From Fibrobacterota bacterium (lineage in GTDB: Bacteria > Fibrobacterota > Chitinivibrionia > Chitinivibrionales > FEN-1185): a stretch of 21,332 nucleotides of DNA. Positions 6,930-15,301 of this stretch are shown here, in pieces. Under the pieces are notes generated by a model. It was not told the origin of the DNA. It worked only from the letters and a program-made list of their open reading frames with translations, and searched no databases. Location: the NCBI GenBank assembly GCA_003165595.1, contig PLWQ01000020.1, positions 1 through 21,332 on the forward strand, in the 5' to 3' direction. The first letter of the stretch is position 1; each line of letters starts with the position of its first letter. A program made the translations under genes and the position numbers.

Positions 6930-8282
6930 ATGGCCAAAAAACTCACCGGCATGGACATCTTCAAACTCCTGCCCAAGACCAATTGCGGCGAATGCGGCGT
7001 GGCAACGTGCATGGCCTTCGCCATGAAACTCGCGCAGAAGAACGCAGAACTTTCGCAATGCCCGTACGCGTCCGACGAGGCCACAAAGGTGATCGGCGCG
7101 GCAAGCGAGCCGCCGATCCGTCTTGTAAAGATAGGCACGGGCAAGCATGCCGTTGCCATCGGCAACGAGACCGTGATGTTCCGGCACGACAAGACTTTCG
7201 TGCACCAGACCGCCATTGCGCTTTGCCTCGACGATACGCTCGGAGGGGCTGCGATTTCGAAAACCGCAGCAGACATGGAAGCGTATGCAATTGTTCGCGT
7301 GGGCGAGACGCTGCGCGTCGATATGCTGTGTATCAACAACGCAAGCGGCGATGCCGATGCTTTTGCCGCGGCGGCACGAAGCGCTGCCGCCAATTTCAAA
7401 GGCGCGCTCATGCTCAAGAGCGCATCGGTAAAGAACCTTATCGATTGCTCCACGGCGGTTGGGGATCGCGCCCCGCTGCTGCATGCCGCAACCGCCGCAA
7501 CGGTCGCCGAGCTCGGCGCATTCGCTGCGTCGGCCAAGTTGCCGGTATGCGTTTCCGCGCAAACTATCGACGAGGCGTTCGGCCTCACCGACACGCTTGC
7601 AGGCAAGGGTCATCGTGACATCGTCATAGACGTTGCCGCAAACAATTGCGCGGCAATGATCCAGAACAACACGATCGTGCGCAAGGCCGCGATTGCTTCC
7701 TCGGTGAAGCAGATGGGGTATCCAATTGTCAATTTCATCACCGGCAGGCAATCGGCCGCCGACATGGTTGCCGACGCGTCGAGCGTGATCTGCAAATACG
7801 CATCTATTGTGGTGATAGATCATGCCGACAAAGATGCGCTGTTGCCGCTGCTGATGCTGCGGCAGAATATTTATACCGACCCTCAGAAACCCATTCAGGT
7901 TGACGCCGGAATTTATAAGATCGGCGATGCGGGGCCAAATTCTCCGCTGGTGGTCACCACCAATTTTTCTCTCACGTACTTTATCGTGAGCGGCGAGCTT
8001 GAGAACGCGGGCGTGCCGGTCCACCTCGCCATTGTCGATTCCGAAGGAATGAGCGTGCTCACAGCCTGGGCCGCACGCAAGTTCAACGGCGAGAAGATCG
8101 GAGCCTTTCTGAAGAGCAAGGATGTGAATAAACAGTTCTCGTCGCGTAAAATCATCATCCCCGGGTACGTGGCGTCCATTTCGGGCGAACTCGAAGAAAA
8201 CATGCCCGGGTGGGAAGTGCTGGTGGGGCCGCAGGAGGCGTCCGACATCACGCCGTTTATGAAGAAGTTTGCGAAGGTTTGA
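6930..8282 (+). CDS. acsC: Corrinoid iron-sulfur protein large subunit (AcsC/CdhE gamma)
   Basis: Carries the cobalamin and the [4Fe-4S] cluster that receive the methyl group from methyl-tetrahydrofolate and hand it to the A-cluster of acetyl-CoA synthase; cytoplasmic, partner of AcsD. The protein has 450 residues, close to the usual size of about 445. The N-terminal Fe-S domain shows C19, C22, C27 and C44 (TNCGECGVATC ... QCPY), the hallmark of CdhE/AcsC. A TIM-barrel domain follows and the C-terminal part, roughly from residue 325, is the corrinoid-binding domain. The ATG at 6930 has AGGGA 9 bases upstream and opens onto the conserved MAKKLTGMDIFKLLP. Its partner AcsD is not a separate gene but the C-terminal part of the preceding fusion, 435 bases upstream. 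Confidence 0.95.
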   Translation: MAKKLTGMDIFKLLPKTNCGECGVATCMAFAMKLAQKNAELSQCPYASDEATKVIGAASEPPIRLVKIGTGKHAVAIGNETVMFRHDKTFVHQTAIALCLDDTLGGAAISKTAADMEAYAIVRVGETLRVDMLCINNASGDADAFAAAARSAAANFKGALMLKSASVKNLIDCSTAVGDRAPLLHAATAATVAELGAFAASAKLPVCVSAQTIDEAFGLTDTLAGKGHRDIVIDVAANNCAAMIQNNTIVRKAAIASSVKQMGYPIVNFITGRQSAADMVADASSVICKYASIVVIDHADKDALLPLLMLRQNIYTDPQKPIQVDAGIYKIGDAGPNSPLVVTTNFSLTYFIVSGELENAGVPVHLAIVDSEGMSVLTAWAARKFNGEKIGAFLKSKDVNKQFSSRKIIIPGYVASISGELEENMPGWEVLVGPQEASDITPFMKKFAKV

Positions 8283-8309
8283 GAACCGGCGAATTCGTAT
8301 TTTCTTATC

Positions 8310-10205
8310 ATGCCGCACACCATCACCTTTCTCCCTTCCAACAAGACCGGCCTTGTCGCCTCCGGCATCCGCATTTCCGATGCCGCGACAACAATCGACG
8401 AATTTGACCTGCACCTCGAATGCGGCGGCAAGGGCACGTGCCAGAAATGTCTCGTGGAGCTTGTGGCGGGTTGTGTTGAAATCAACGACCGCATATTCAC
8501 GGTTGCGAAAGGCGCAAAGCCGCTTCGGATATTGTCCTGCCAGGGACGCGTATGCGGCGAGGGTGTGTTTTCCATTGTTGCGGGCAGGGCGCACGAGGCC
8601 GCGACCATGTCTCTGGGCAAGGACATTGCAGCCATACCGCCGGGATTGTTGCCCGCAGCGCAGGACATTTCCCCGATCGTGACAACGCTGCGGCTTTGCG
8701 TGGATCAACCGGGCGCAGAGAGCAATTTTCCAGACAGTCAGCGGCTCGAAACGCAGGTTTGGTCCGTTGTCAAAAGCGACGCGCCGGTGTCCATTGAGCC
8801 TTCCGCATTGCGCTCGCTTCCAAATGCTCTGCGTGCCGACAACGGCCGGATAACCGTTCGCTTGCGCAAAGATGCGGAACCAATGACGGTTCTGTCGGTT
8901 GACGCAGGCGACAAAGAAAGCCCGGACGTAGGCATCGCCTGCGACATCGGCACCACAACCGTGTCGGTCCACTGCGTTGACCTTTCCACCGGAAAGGTCC
9001 TTGCCACCTCATCCGATTACAACGGCCAGATCCGGCGCGGCGCCGATGTAATATCCCGGATCGATTACGCGAAGAACGACCAGCGCATCGGGGAAATGCG
9101 GACGCTTGTGCTTGCCACCATGAACGGCCTCATCACAACGGTACTTGACAATATGCACATCCCGGCCGACGAGGTCTTTAACGTTGCGCTTGCGGGCAAC
9201 ACCACCATGATCCACCTGCTGCTGGGGCTGCCTTCGCAGGCCATCCGCGAAAGCCCGTATGTGCCTGTTGTCAACGCCCCGCCGGTGATGCGCGCATGGG
9301 ATGTCGGCCTGAACGTGCATCCCTTGGCTGCCGTGTCGTTTGCGCCCGGTGTCGGCAGCTACGTGGGCGGCGACATCACGTCCGGCCTGCTTACCACGCC
9401 CATGATACACGACAAACATGCAATGAGCCTGTTCATGGACATCGGAACAAACGGCGAGATCGCCATCGGCAACGCGGAATTTCTCATGGCTGCGGCATGC
9501 TCCGCCGGGCCTGCCTTTGAGGGATCGGGCATCAAATGCGGCATGCGCGCCGCACTCGGCGCCATCGAATCGTTTGAGACCGATGCGCAGATGAACGATG
9601 TTCGCTACAGCGTGATCGGCGGCGGCAAGCCCAAAGGCGTATGCGGCTCGGGCCTTATTTCTCTGCTCGGTGAGCTTTACACAAAGGGACTCATCGACAG
9701 GGCCGGAAAGATTTCGGCCTCCGCGCCGGCCCGGAGCATTGCAAAGATCGACGGAACGACGGGCCTGGTGCTTGCGCAGGCGGCCGACACGCTTGACGGA
9801 GCGGCTATCGTGATTACCGAGCCCGATATAGACAACCTCATCCGCACCAAAGGCGCCATCTATGCGGCCTGTGACCTCATGCTGGCGAACATAGGCCTGT
9901 CGGTGCGCGATATTTCGCACGTGTACATCGCGGGCGGGTTCGGAAGGTTTATCGACATAGACAAGGCAGTGCGCATCGGCATGCTGCCCGACATCCCGCG
10001 CGACAAGTTTACCTACCTGGGCAACTCCTCTTTGACGGGAGCGACGCTGTGCCTTGTGTCGAAGGCACGGCGGAAACAGCTTGCCGCTCTCGCCAAACGC
10101 GTCACCTACATCGACCTGTCGAGCGATCACCGGTACATGGACGCCTATGTGGCGGCGCTGTTTCTTCCGCACACCGATGCATCGAGATTCCCGAGTGTGA
10201 AATAG
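8310..10205 (+). CDS. acsV: Reductive activator of corrinoid Fe-S protein (RACo/AcsV)
   Basis: Uses ATP to drive an electron uphill and restore Co(I) from inactivated Co(II) in AcsC/AcsD. The protein has 631 residues, typical of the family. The N-terminal plant-type [2Fe-2S] domain shows C38, C44, C47 and C77 (CGGKGTCQKC ... SCQGR). After a linker/middle region (about 95-205) comes an ASKHA ATPase domain with CDIGTTTVSV (211-220), AGNTTMIHLLLG (295-306) and MDIGTNGEIAIG (376-387). It starts 27 bases after acsC and closes the acs cluster. Like cooC it lacks a purine-rich ribosome binding site and instead follows TTTCTTATC. The family also includes activators for other corrinoid methyltransferases, but the location points to AcsC/AcsD. 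Confidence 0.93.
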   Translation: MPHTITFLPSNKTGLVASGIRISDAATTIDEFDLHLECGGKGTCQKCLVELVAGCVEINDRIFTVAKGAKPLRILSCQGRVCGEGVFSIVAGRAHEAATMSLGKDIAAIPPGLLPAAQDISPIVTTLRLCVDQPGAESNFPDSQRLETQVWSVVKSDAPVSIEPSALRSLPNALRADNGRITVRLRKDAEPMTVLSVDAGDKESPDVGIACDIGTTTVSVHCVDLSTGKVLATSSDYNGQIRRGADVISRIDYAKNDQRIGEMRTLVLATMNGLITTVLDNMHIPADEVFNVALAGNTTMIHLLLGLPSQAIRESPYVPVVNAPPVMRAWDVGLNVHPLAAVSFAPGVGSYVGGDITSGLLTTPMIHDKHAMSLFMDIGTNGEIAIGNAEFLMAAACSAGPAFEGSGIKCGMRAALGAIESFETDAQMNDVRYSVIGGGKPKGVCGSGLISLLGELYTKGLIDRAGKISASAPARSIAKIDGTTGLVLAQAADTLDGAAIVITEPDIDNLIRTKGAIYAACDLMLANIGLSVRDISHVYIAGGFGRFIDIDKAVRIGMLPDIPRDKFTYLGNSSLTGATLCLVSKARRKQLAALAKRVTYIDLSSDHRYMDAYVAALFLPHTDASRFPSVK

Positions 10206-10211
10206 CTGTTC

Positions 10212-10238
10212 CGTTGACATCGACATCAACGTTTTCTT
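10212..10238 (+). terminator. Possible weak terminator after acsV
   Basis: CGTTGA (10212-10217) can pair with TCAACG (10226-10231), a 6-bp stem with an 8-base loop followed by TTTTCTT. It lies 6 bases after the acsV stop. The stem is short and AT-containing, so termination is uncertain. Confidence 0.35.
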
Positions 10239-10398
10239 CAATCCTCGCTCCCTTTTTCCGCATTTGCGTCTTTGCTGGACTATATTAATCAGAGTGCCGG
10301 ATTGCGTGGTCGATTGAACCGGACTCCTGGCTGGCCCGCGCGGCCTCGTCCTGCGGAATCATATCAAAACGCCGAAGGTTGATTCGATATCTTTGTCT

Positions 10399-10403
10399 GG
10401 AGG
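10399..10403 (+). promoter_or_regulatory. Ribosome binding site deciding the chitinase start
   Basis: GGAGG lies 5 bases before ATG 10409. An in-frame ATG at 10379 is rejected because it has no such site and would put ten residues in front of a clear signal peptide. Confidence 0.8.
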
Positions 10404-10408
10404 TAGTC

Positions 10409-11566
10409 ATGAATAGGATCGGTTTTCTCATTGTTGTTTGCGCCCTTCTCGGCAATACGGCACACGCCCAGCAGAAATACGTTGGCTGGTCTGCGGGGTA
10501 TCTGCCGGACTACGCCAATTTCCCGGTTTCAAGCATCAATTGGAAGTGCTACACGCATGTCATGTGGTTCTCGATAACGCCCAACAGTTCCGGCGTTGTG
10601 GGCGGTCTCAATTCGAGCACGGCAAAGAGTTTTACGGCCGCGTGCCATCAAAACAACACAAAGGCGATCATTTGCGTGGGCGGCGCGGGCGCCGCGAGCA
10701 GTTTCGAGACGGCCACCGCAAATGCGACGATCCTGAACACCTTTGTCAACAGCATGGTAACTCTCATGCAAACGAACTCTTTTGACGGGATAGACATAGA
10801 CTGGGAGGACGACGGAAACGGCATCACGGCGTCACGGTATATGGCCCTCTTTGTGGCCCTCAATACGGCCCTCACGAAAATTACTCCAAAACCGCTGCTC
10901 ACCGCGGCCGTGGCGGATTACTTTTCGAACGCCAGCGCTCCGGTGTACCCGTATTGCGACCAGATGAACATCATGTCGTATTACGACGACGTCAACTCAA
11001 GTGCGCAGGAGGTCTCGGCATTCACCAACAAGGGAGTTCCCAAGAGTAAACTTGGCATCGGGTACGGTTACGATGTCGACCAGGAGGTCGACGGCCCAAA
11101 CGAATGCGGCAACGGGCCCAACGGCAATCCCACGGACATCAATGCGAAGTGCCTGTATTCAATCAACAACGGGTGCGGCGGCATCATGATCTGGGAAATC
11201 GACAGGGCGCCGAAGGTATGCGACAGCGTTACCGCGCATTATGTAAACAAGATCGTGACCGGAATCATACCGTATTTTGCCGACCGGGAAATTTCCGAGA
11301 ACATGCTCACCGTCAGGCGGAACCGTTGTTCGGGAATCAGCGAGATCTGTTATACGGTTCCGGGAAATTCCGCCTCGGCCATTGACCTGACCATGTATGA
11401 TGCGAGCGGCGCTCTTGTGAGAACCCTCGTTCATGGTTTGGGTATGCCGGGCACTCATTCGTACATACTGGAACAAAACGGCCTGAACTGCAATTCCGGA
11501 ATCTATGTTTTCAAATTGAGGACGAATTCGAGAACCGCGGCGACAAAGGCGTTTGTTGTCAGATAG
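10409..11566 (+). CDS. Secreted GH18 chitinase-like glycoside hydrolase with C-terminal sorting-type domain
   Basis: Predicted to hydrolyse chitin or related beta-1,4-GlcNAc polymers outside the cytoplasm. The 385 residues begin with a signal peptide (hydrophobic 4-15, AHA cleavage site after residue 20). The GH18 catalytic motif is intact: FDGIDIDWE with D126, D129, D131 and the acid E133. QMNIMSYYD (185-193) supplies the usual Met/Tyr pocket residues and GGIMIWEID closes the barrel. The final 85 or so residues (YDASGALVRTL ... SGIYVFKLRT ... KAFVV) look like a FlgD-type/T9SS-type sorting domain, common in Fibrobacterota and Bacteroidota. That implies surface attachment or outer-membrane export. 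It is transcribed with the acs genes' strand but has its own leader of about 200 bases and is probably a separate unit. Substrate is not proven; some GH18 proteins cleave other glycans. Confidence 0.85.
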   Translation: MNRIGFLIVVCALLGNTAHAQQKYVGWSAGYLPDYANFPVSSINWKCYTHVMWFSITPNSSGVVGGLNSSTAKSFTAACHQNNTKAIICVGGAGAASSFETATANATILNTFVNSMVTLMQTNSFDGIDIDWEDDGNGITASRYMALFVALNTALTKITPKPLLTAAVADYFSNASAPVYPYCDQMNIMSYYDDVNSSAQEVSAFTNKGVPKSKLGIGYGYDVDQEVDGPNECGNGPNGNPTDINAKCLYSINNGCGGIMIWEIDRAPKVCDSVTAHYVNKIVTGIIPYFADREISENMLTVRRNRCSGISEICYTVPGNSASAIDLTMYDASGALVRTLVHGLGMPGTHSYILEQNGLNCNSGIYVFKLRTNSRTAATKAFVVR

Positions 11567-11666
11567 GAAGTAGATCCGGCGGCGGGGTCAGGGAACTTTG
11601 TTTACTGAGCGGGCGCGGCGTATAAAATGTCCTTTCAACTTCTAAACCATTCAACTCTTCAGCTCT

Positions 11667-13397
11667 TCAATATTCCGCCTTCCATTTTACTCCGATCAGT
11701 GCCGCCGCTTCCGCCACGGTCCTGCTGGCCAGGACTTTTTCCGCCAGTGCCTTTGCAGCGGATGCGTCAATGGTCTGGATCAGCTTTTGCATCCTCGGGA
11801 TACTCCGTGGCGGAATCGTGAAGTTCGTGATTCCCATTCCGACAAGAACAGGCGTCAATTCTTCCGAGGAAGCCATGTCGCCGCACACCGAAAGGGGCTT
11901 GCCGCGGCTCACGGCCGCTTCAACCACGAACCTGATCGCCCTGAGCACCGCGGGATGCCACGGCACGTACCAGTCGGCAATCTGTTCGTTTGTCCTGTCG
12001 ATGGCAAGCATGTACTGGACAAGGTCGTTGGTTCCTATGGAAAGAAAATCGGCTTCTTCGGCCAGCTCCGCCGCCATTCCCACGGCGCACGGCAGCTCGA
12101 TCATGGCGCCGATGTCCGGCGCGGCCTGGTGCGGGGCACCGGCGGCGGCAAGGTCTGCGGCAAGCTTCTTTACGAGGCGCTTGGCAAACAGGAAACTGTC
12201 CACCGAGGGCACCAGCGGGAACATGATTTTGATTGGCCGGTCGAACCCGGCCCGCAGCATCGCGCGCACCTGGGTGTCGAAGATCTCCTGGTGGCGGAAC
12301 GTGAAGCGGATGCCGCGCAGCCCGAGGAACGGGTTTGACTCCTGCTGTGTGGGAAAGTAGCGCAGGATCTTGTCGCCCCCGATGTCGAGGGTGCGGAAGA
12401 CAATTTCGCGCTGGCCCATTTCTTCCGCAATTTTCCGGTATACCGTGTATTGCTCGTCTTCGGACGGGAATCCGTTGCGTATGAGAAACGGCATTTCGCT
12501 TCTGTAAAGGCCAATGCCTTCTGCTTTGAGGTCGGCGGCGAGTTTTGCCTCGCTCACAAGGCCGATGGCGGCCAGCAGCCGTATGCTGCGGCCGTCTTTG
12601 GTGCGGGTATGGGGCTGCACATCGCGTTCCTCGGGCGATGGCTTGCCGCGGGTTTCCAGGAGGCTCTTGTAGTTCGCAAGCACAGCCGGCGGCGGGTCGA
12701 TGTAAATCAAGCCGTGATGCGCGTCCACGAGGAGCGGCGTGCCGTCGACAACAGTGCCGAGGATAGCGGCATCGGCAAGGACCATCGGCAGCTCAAGGCT
12801 CCGGGCGAGCACCGAGAGGTGCGCGGTGACTCCCCCGGCCGTCAGGACAACGCCCTCCACTTTTTCGGCAACGAGCCGCAATATGTCCGACGGGAACAAA
12901 CTGGAAGTGATGAGAATCCTGCCCCGATAGTCCCCGACCCTTCCCGCACTTCCGGATCTGGCGAGATTGGAAAGAAGGCGATTCACGAGATCGGTGAGGT
13001 CCTGGACCTTCTCTTTCATATAGGGGTTTGCGGTGTTGGAAAGGGCCGAAACGTACTCACTCCATACGCCCGTTATGGCTTCCCGGACCGCAGCGCCGTT
13101 TTCGATACGGCGTCTGATCCTGCCTGTAAACTCGGGATCGTCGAGGATGGCGAGGTGGGCGGCGAATATCTGCGTTACCTGCTCCGTCACACGTTCCTGG
13201 ATGGTCTTTTGAAACAACGCGAGCTGGTCGCGTGTCTGCGTGAGCGCGCGAAGAAAATCTTCGAGAGTCCAGGCATTCTGTGCGGGCGCCTCCTGCACGG
13301 CAAAGTCGTCGGGTGCCCGTGACTTGACAATGGCGAGTCCTTTCACCACTCCCTCGGACGCGGGCTGGCCACGGACAAATCGAGGTTGCGTTGTCAT
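11667..13397 (-). CDS. ptsI: Phosphoenolpyruvate-protein phosphotransferase (PTS enzyme I)
   Basis: Transfers phosphate from PEP to HPr, the first step of the phosphotransferase system; cytoplasmic. The protein has 576 residues, the standard enzyme I size, with no GAF domain, so it is not PtsP. The N-terminal HPr-interacting helical region is followed by the phosphohistidine motif GGVTAHLSVLAR with H193. The C-terminal PEP-binding barrel shows GLYRSEMPFL (R299), FRTLDIGGDK (335-343), IELPCAVG (433-440), SIGTNDLVQY (453-462) and the catalytic cysteine in SVCGDMAS (C505). It lies 34 bases downstream of selD on the same strand, so they are probably co-transcribed. No HPr or enzyme II gene is in the window. 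It may therefore serve regulation or a sugar system elsewhere. The ribosome binding site is weak (GCGGAA about 9 bases upstream). Confidence 0.94.
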   Translation of the reverse strand: MTTQPRFVRGQPASEGVVKGLAIVKSRAPDDFAVQEAPAQNAWTLEDFLRALTQTRDQLALFQKTIQERVTEQVTQIFAAHLAILDDPEFTGRIRRRIENGAAVREAITGVWSEYVSALSNTANPYMKEKVQDLTDLVNRLLSNLARSGSAGRVGDYRGRILITSSLFPSDILRLVAEKVEGVVLTAGGVTAHLSVLARSLELPMVLADAAILGTVVDGTPLLVDAHHGLIYIDPPPAVLANYKSLLETRGKPSPEERDVQPHTRTKDGRSIRLLAAIGLVSEAKLAADLKAEGIGLYRSEMPFLIRNGFPSEDEQYTVYRKIAEEMGQREIVFRTLDIGGDKILRYFPTQQESNPFLGLRGIRFTFRHQEIFDTQVRAMLRAGFDRPIKIMFPLVPSVDSFLFAKRLVKKLAADLAAAGAPHQAAPDIGAMIELPCAVGMAAELAEEADFLSIGTNDLVQYMLAIDRTNEQIADWYVPWHPAVLRAIRFVVEAAVSRGKPLSVCGDMASSEELTPVLVGMGITNFTIPPRSIPRMQKLIQTIDASAAKALAEKVLASRTVAEAAALIGVKWKAEY

Positions 13398-13431
13398 GAT
13401 TTGATGTTCCGCTTATTCACAATTCGGTTTT

Positions 13432-14472
13432 TCAACTTTTTACAACGACGCTCTTTTCCTGCTTTTGAATCACTCTGCCGATAATCTCCGCTCTCCGATA
13501 CTCGTTGTCGATGAGCGCCATTTTCAATTCGTCCGCCCTGACCTCCGGTACGCACATGAGCAGGCCGCCGGAGGTCTGCGGATCGAGGCACAGCATCTTC
13601 ATGGAGTAATCGACGTCCTTTTGAAAGAGGCAATCCTGTTCCACGAATTCCTGATTCCTGAACGCGGCGCCCGGGATGCAGCCGGTTTCCACGAGGTCGT
13701 AGGCGCCGGCCAAAACCGGGATTTCTTCGCTGTCTATCTCGATGGTCACGTTGCTTGCCTGAGCCATCTTGAGCCCATGGCCCAGCAGGGAGAACCCGGT
13801 GACGTCGGTTGCGCAGCGCACGCCGAACTCCTGCATGATCTCCGCTCCTGCTTTGTTGAGCTGTTTCATGTTGTCAAGGCAGGCCCGGTAGTCCGCGTCC
13901 GACACCTCGCGCAACCGCCTCCCGGCAACGATCACGCCGCTGCCCACCGGTTTGGTGAGCAGGAGCACGTCTCCAGCGGCGGCCTTGTCGTTTGTAATGA
14001 TGCGGTCCGGATGGATGATGCCGGTGACGGCGAGGCCGTATTTGGGCGGAAAATCGTCTATGGTGTGTCCGCCGGCGACCACGGCGCCCGCTTCCTCGAT
14101 CTTCTGAAGGCCGCCGCTGAGAATGTCACGCAGCACGTCGAGCGGAATCTTGGTTGACGGAAACATGCACAGGTTGAGCGCGGCAACGGCCTTCCCGCCC
14201 ATGGCAAAAACGTCCGACAATGCGTTCGCGGCCGCGATCTGGCCGAACTCGTAGGGGTCGGAACACACCGGCGGGAAGAAGTCGGTGGTGAGGATGATGG
14301 CCAGATCGTCCCTCAATTTGTACACGCCGGCGTCGTCGTGTGTTTCGATGCCCACCAGCAGGTTCTCGTTTGTAAGGCGCCGGAGGCCGCCAAGCGCCTC
14401 GGACAGTTTCGCGGCGGGCATCTTTGCCGAGCAGCCTCCGCATTCGACAGTGGAGAGTAGGTCGAAGGACAT
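13432..14472 (-). CDS. selD: Selenide, water dikinase (selenophosphate synthase)
   Basis: Makes selenophosphate from selenide and ATP, the selenium donor for selenocysteine and for 2-selenouridine in tRNA. The protein has 346 residues, the family size. The active-site pair is C14 and K17 in VECGGCSAK, with cysteine rather than selenocysteine at the catalytic place. Further conserved ATP/Mg motifs are DDAGV (46-50), TTDFFPP (62-68), AANALSDVFAMGG (81-93) and AGGHTIDDFPP near residue 156. Its presence implies that the organism uses selenium, which fits anaerobes with Sec-containing formate dehydrogenase or related enzymes. selA, selB and tRNA-Sec are not in the window. It is divergent from the small membrane protein gene at 14610. 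Confidence 0.95.
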   Translation of the reverse strand: MSFDLLSTVECGGCSAKMPAAKLSEALGGLRRLTNENLLVGIETHDDAGVYKLRDDLAIILTTDFFPPVCSDPYEFGQIAAANALSDVFAMGGKAVAALNLCMFPSTKIPLDVLRDILSGGLQKIEEAGAVVAGGHTIDDFPPKYGLAVTGIIHPDRIITNDKAAAGDVLLLTKPVGSGVIVAGRRLREVSDADYRACLDNMKQLNKAGAEIMQEFGVRCATDVTGFSLLGHGLKMAQASNVTIEIDSEEIPVLAGAYDLVETGCIPGAAFRNQEFVEQDCLFQKDVDYSMKMLCLDPQTSGGLLMCVPEVRADELKMALIDNEYRRAEIIGRVIQKQEKSVVVKS

Positions 14473-14490
14473 GGGAATCTCTCATCCAAG

Positions 14491-14496
14491 ATTATA
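14491..14496 (-). promoter_or_regulatory. Candidate -10 box for selD
   Basis: TATAAT on the minus strand ends 18 bases before the selD ATG. No good -35 sits 16-18 bases upstream; the nearest is TTGCCG with a 14-base spacer. If used, the leader would be only about 12 bases. Confidence 0.3.
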
Positions 14497-14609
14497 GCGC
14501 AGGGTTGCGCCGGCAACGGCATTGGTGCGCGAACCCAATTACTATTTTACCTATTAAAGATACTATCTCGAAACGGCTTGGCGGAAATTTCACACGAAAG
14601 GGGGGCCGG

Positions 14610-15017
14610 ATGAAACGAATCTGTGCGGTGGTTGTATTAATTGCCGCAACTTCAGCATTTGCTTGGAAGAAGGAAGCTCATTTCATTACCCTTCCCATTA
14701 TCGAAGGCCTGGGATTGTACACGTCGATCCGGTGCCTACAGGATACCAGGTCTGCGGCCACACAAGTTCCGTCAATTGCAACCATTGGCCTCCTCGCCGC
14801 CAACGCCGGCATCGGCGCGTTCTCCATTTTCGGGCCCCAGGAGAATTATCCCTTGCTCCGCACCATTCACCGTTTTGTAGGCATGGGCGTTTGTGCGGCT
14901 GCGCTGTGGATGACTCTTGCCGCGGCAAACGACAGGGATGTGAACAATCTTACGAGGAATATTTCGTACGGGTATACGGTGGTGACGGCGGTGCCGATAA
15001 TAGTATTTTCGTTTTAG
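14610..15017 (+). CDS. Small membrane protein of unknown function
   Basis: Not recognised. The 135 residues start with a signal-like hydrophobic stretch (residues 4-18, ending AFAWKK). Three further hydrophobic segments follow near 55-73, 85-105 and 118-135. A conserved-looking RTIHRFVGMG places H87 at the start of a membrane segment, and the protein ends inside a hydrophobic stretch (PIIVFSF). The start is chosen for AAGGGGG a few bases upstream of ATG 14610; the longer frame from 14424 would overlap selD. It is divergent from selD and is followed by a repeat-rich gap, so it probably stands alone. A haem or quinone role is conceivable but not supported. Confidence 0.6.
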   Translation: MKRICAVVVLIAATSAFAWKKEAHFITLPIIEGLGLYTSIRCLQDTRSAATQVPSIATIGLLAANAGIGAFSIFGPQENYPLLRTIHRFVGMGVCAAALWMTLAAANDRDVNNLTRNISYGYTVVTAVPIIVFSF

Positions 15018-15039
15018 TCAACATGGCGGTTTTGTTTGT

Positions 15040-15187
15040 GGGGGAAGTTTCCCCCTCGCTTCAGCCCGGCGTACCGCCGGTCTTCCGGCGCTTTCCGCCC
15101 TTACTGTTGGGCGGGCGCATGCCCTCCTGGGTGCACCCCAAGTAAGTTGATTTGCAAGCAACATGCTGCGGCTAGGGGGCACCCACG
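15040..15187. repeat. Dispersed intergenic element, copy B
   Basis: Second copy of the element at 6507-6627, in the same orientation. The shared blocks occur in the same order: the GGGGGAAGTTTCCCCC palindrome, CAGCCCGGCG, CCGCCGGTCTTCCG, CCCTCCTGGGTGCACCCC and GGGGGCACCCACG. Copy B is 27 bases longer. Its extra middle part includes CCGCCC/GGGCGG arms (15096-15115) that could form another hairpin. Confidence 0.75.
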
Positions 15188-15301
15188 AAGCATTAGTAGA
15201 AGATGCTTTGAAGAGGTGGAAGCCTTCGTTCTCTTCATGTCAATTAATAGCAGAAACGCGGAAAACTTCCTCTGCCCGCGCGTTAGGCAGGACTGGCGTG
15301 G

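Noticed and set aside
6924-8972. 682-codon minus-strand open frame across acsC and acsV
   Set aside because: It overlaps two well-supported genes and has the composition of an antisense shadow.
9009-10241. 410-codon minus-strand open frame inside acsV
   Set aside because: Antisense shadow of the ASKHA domain; no recognisable motif.
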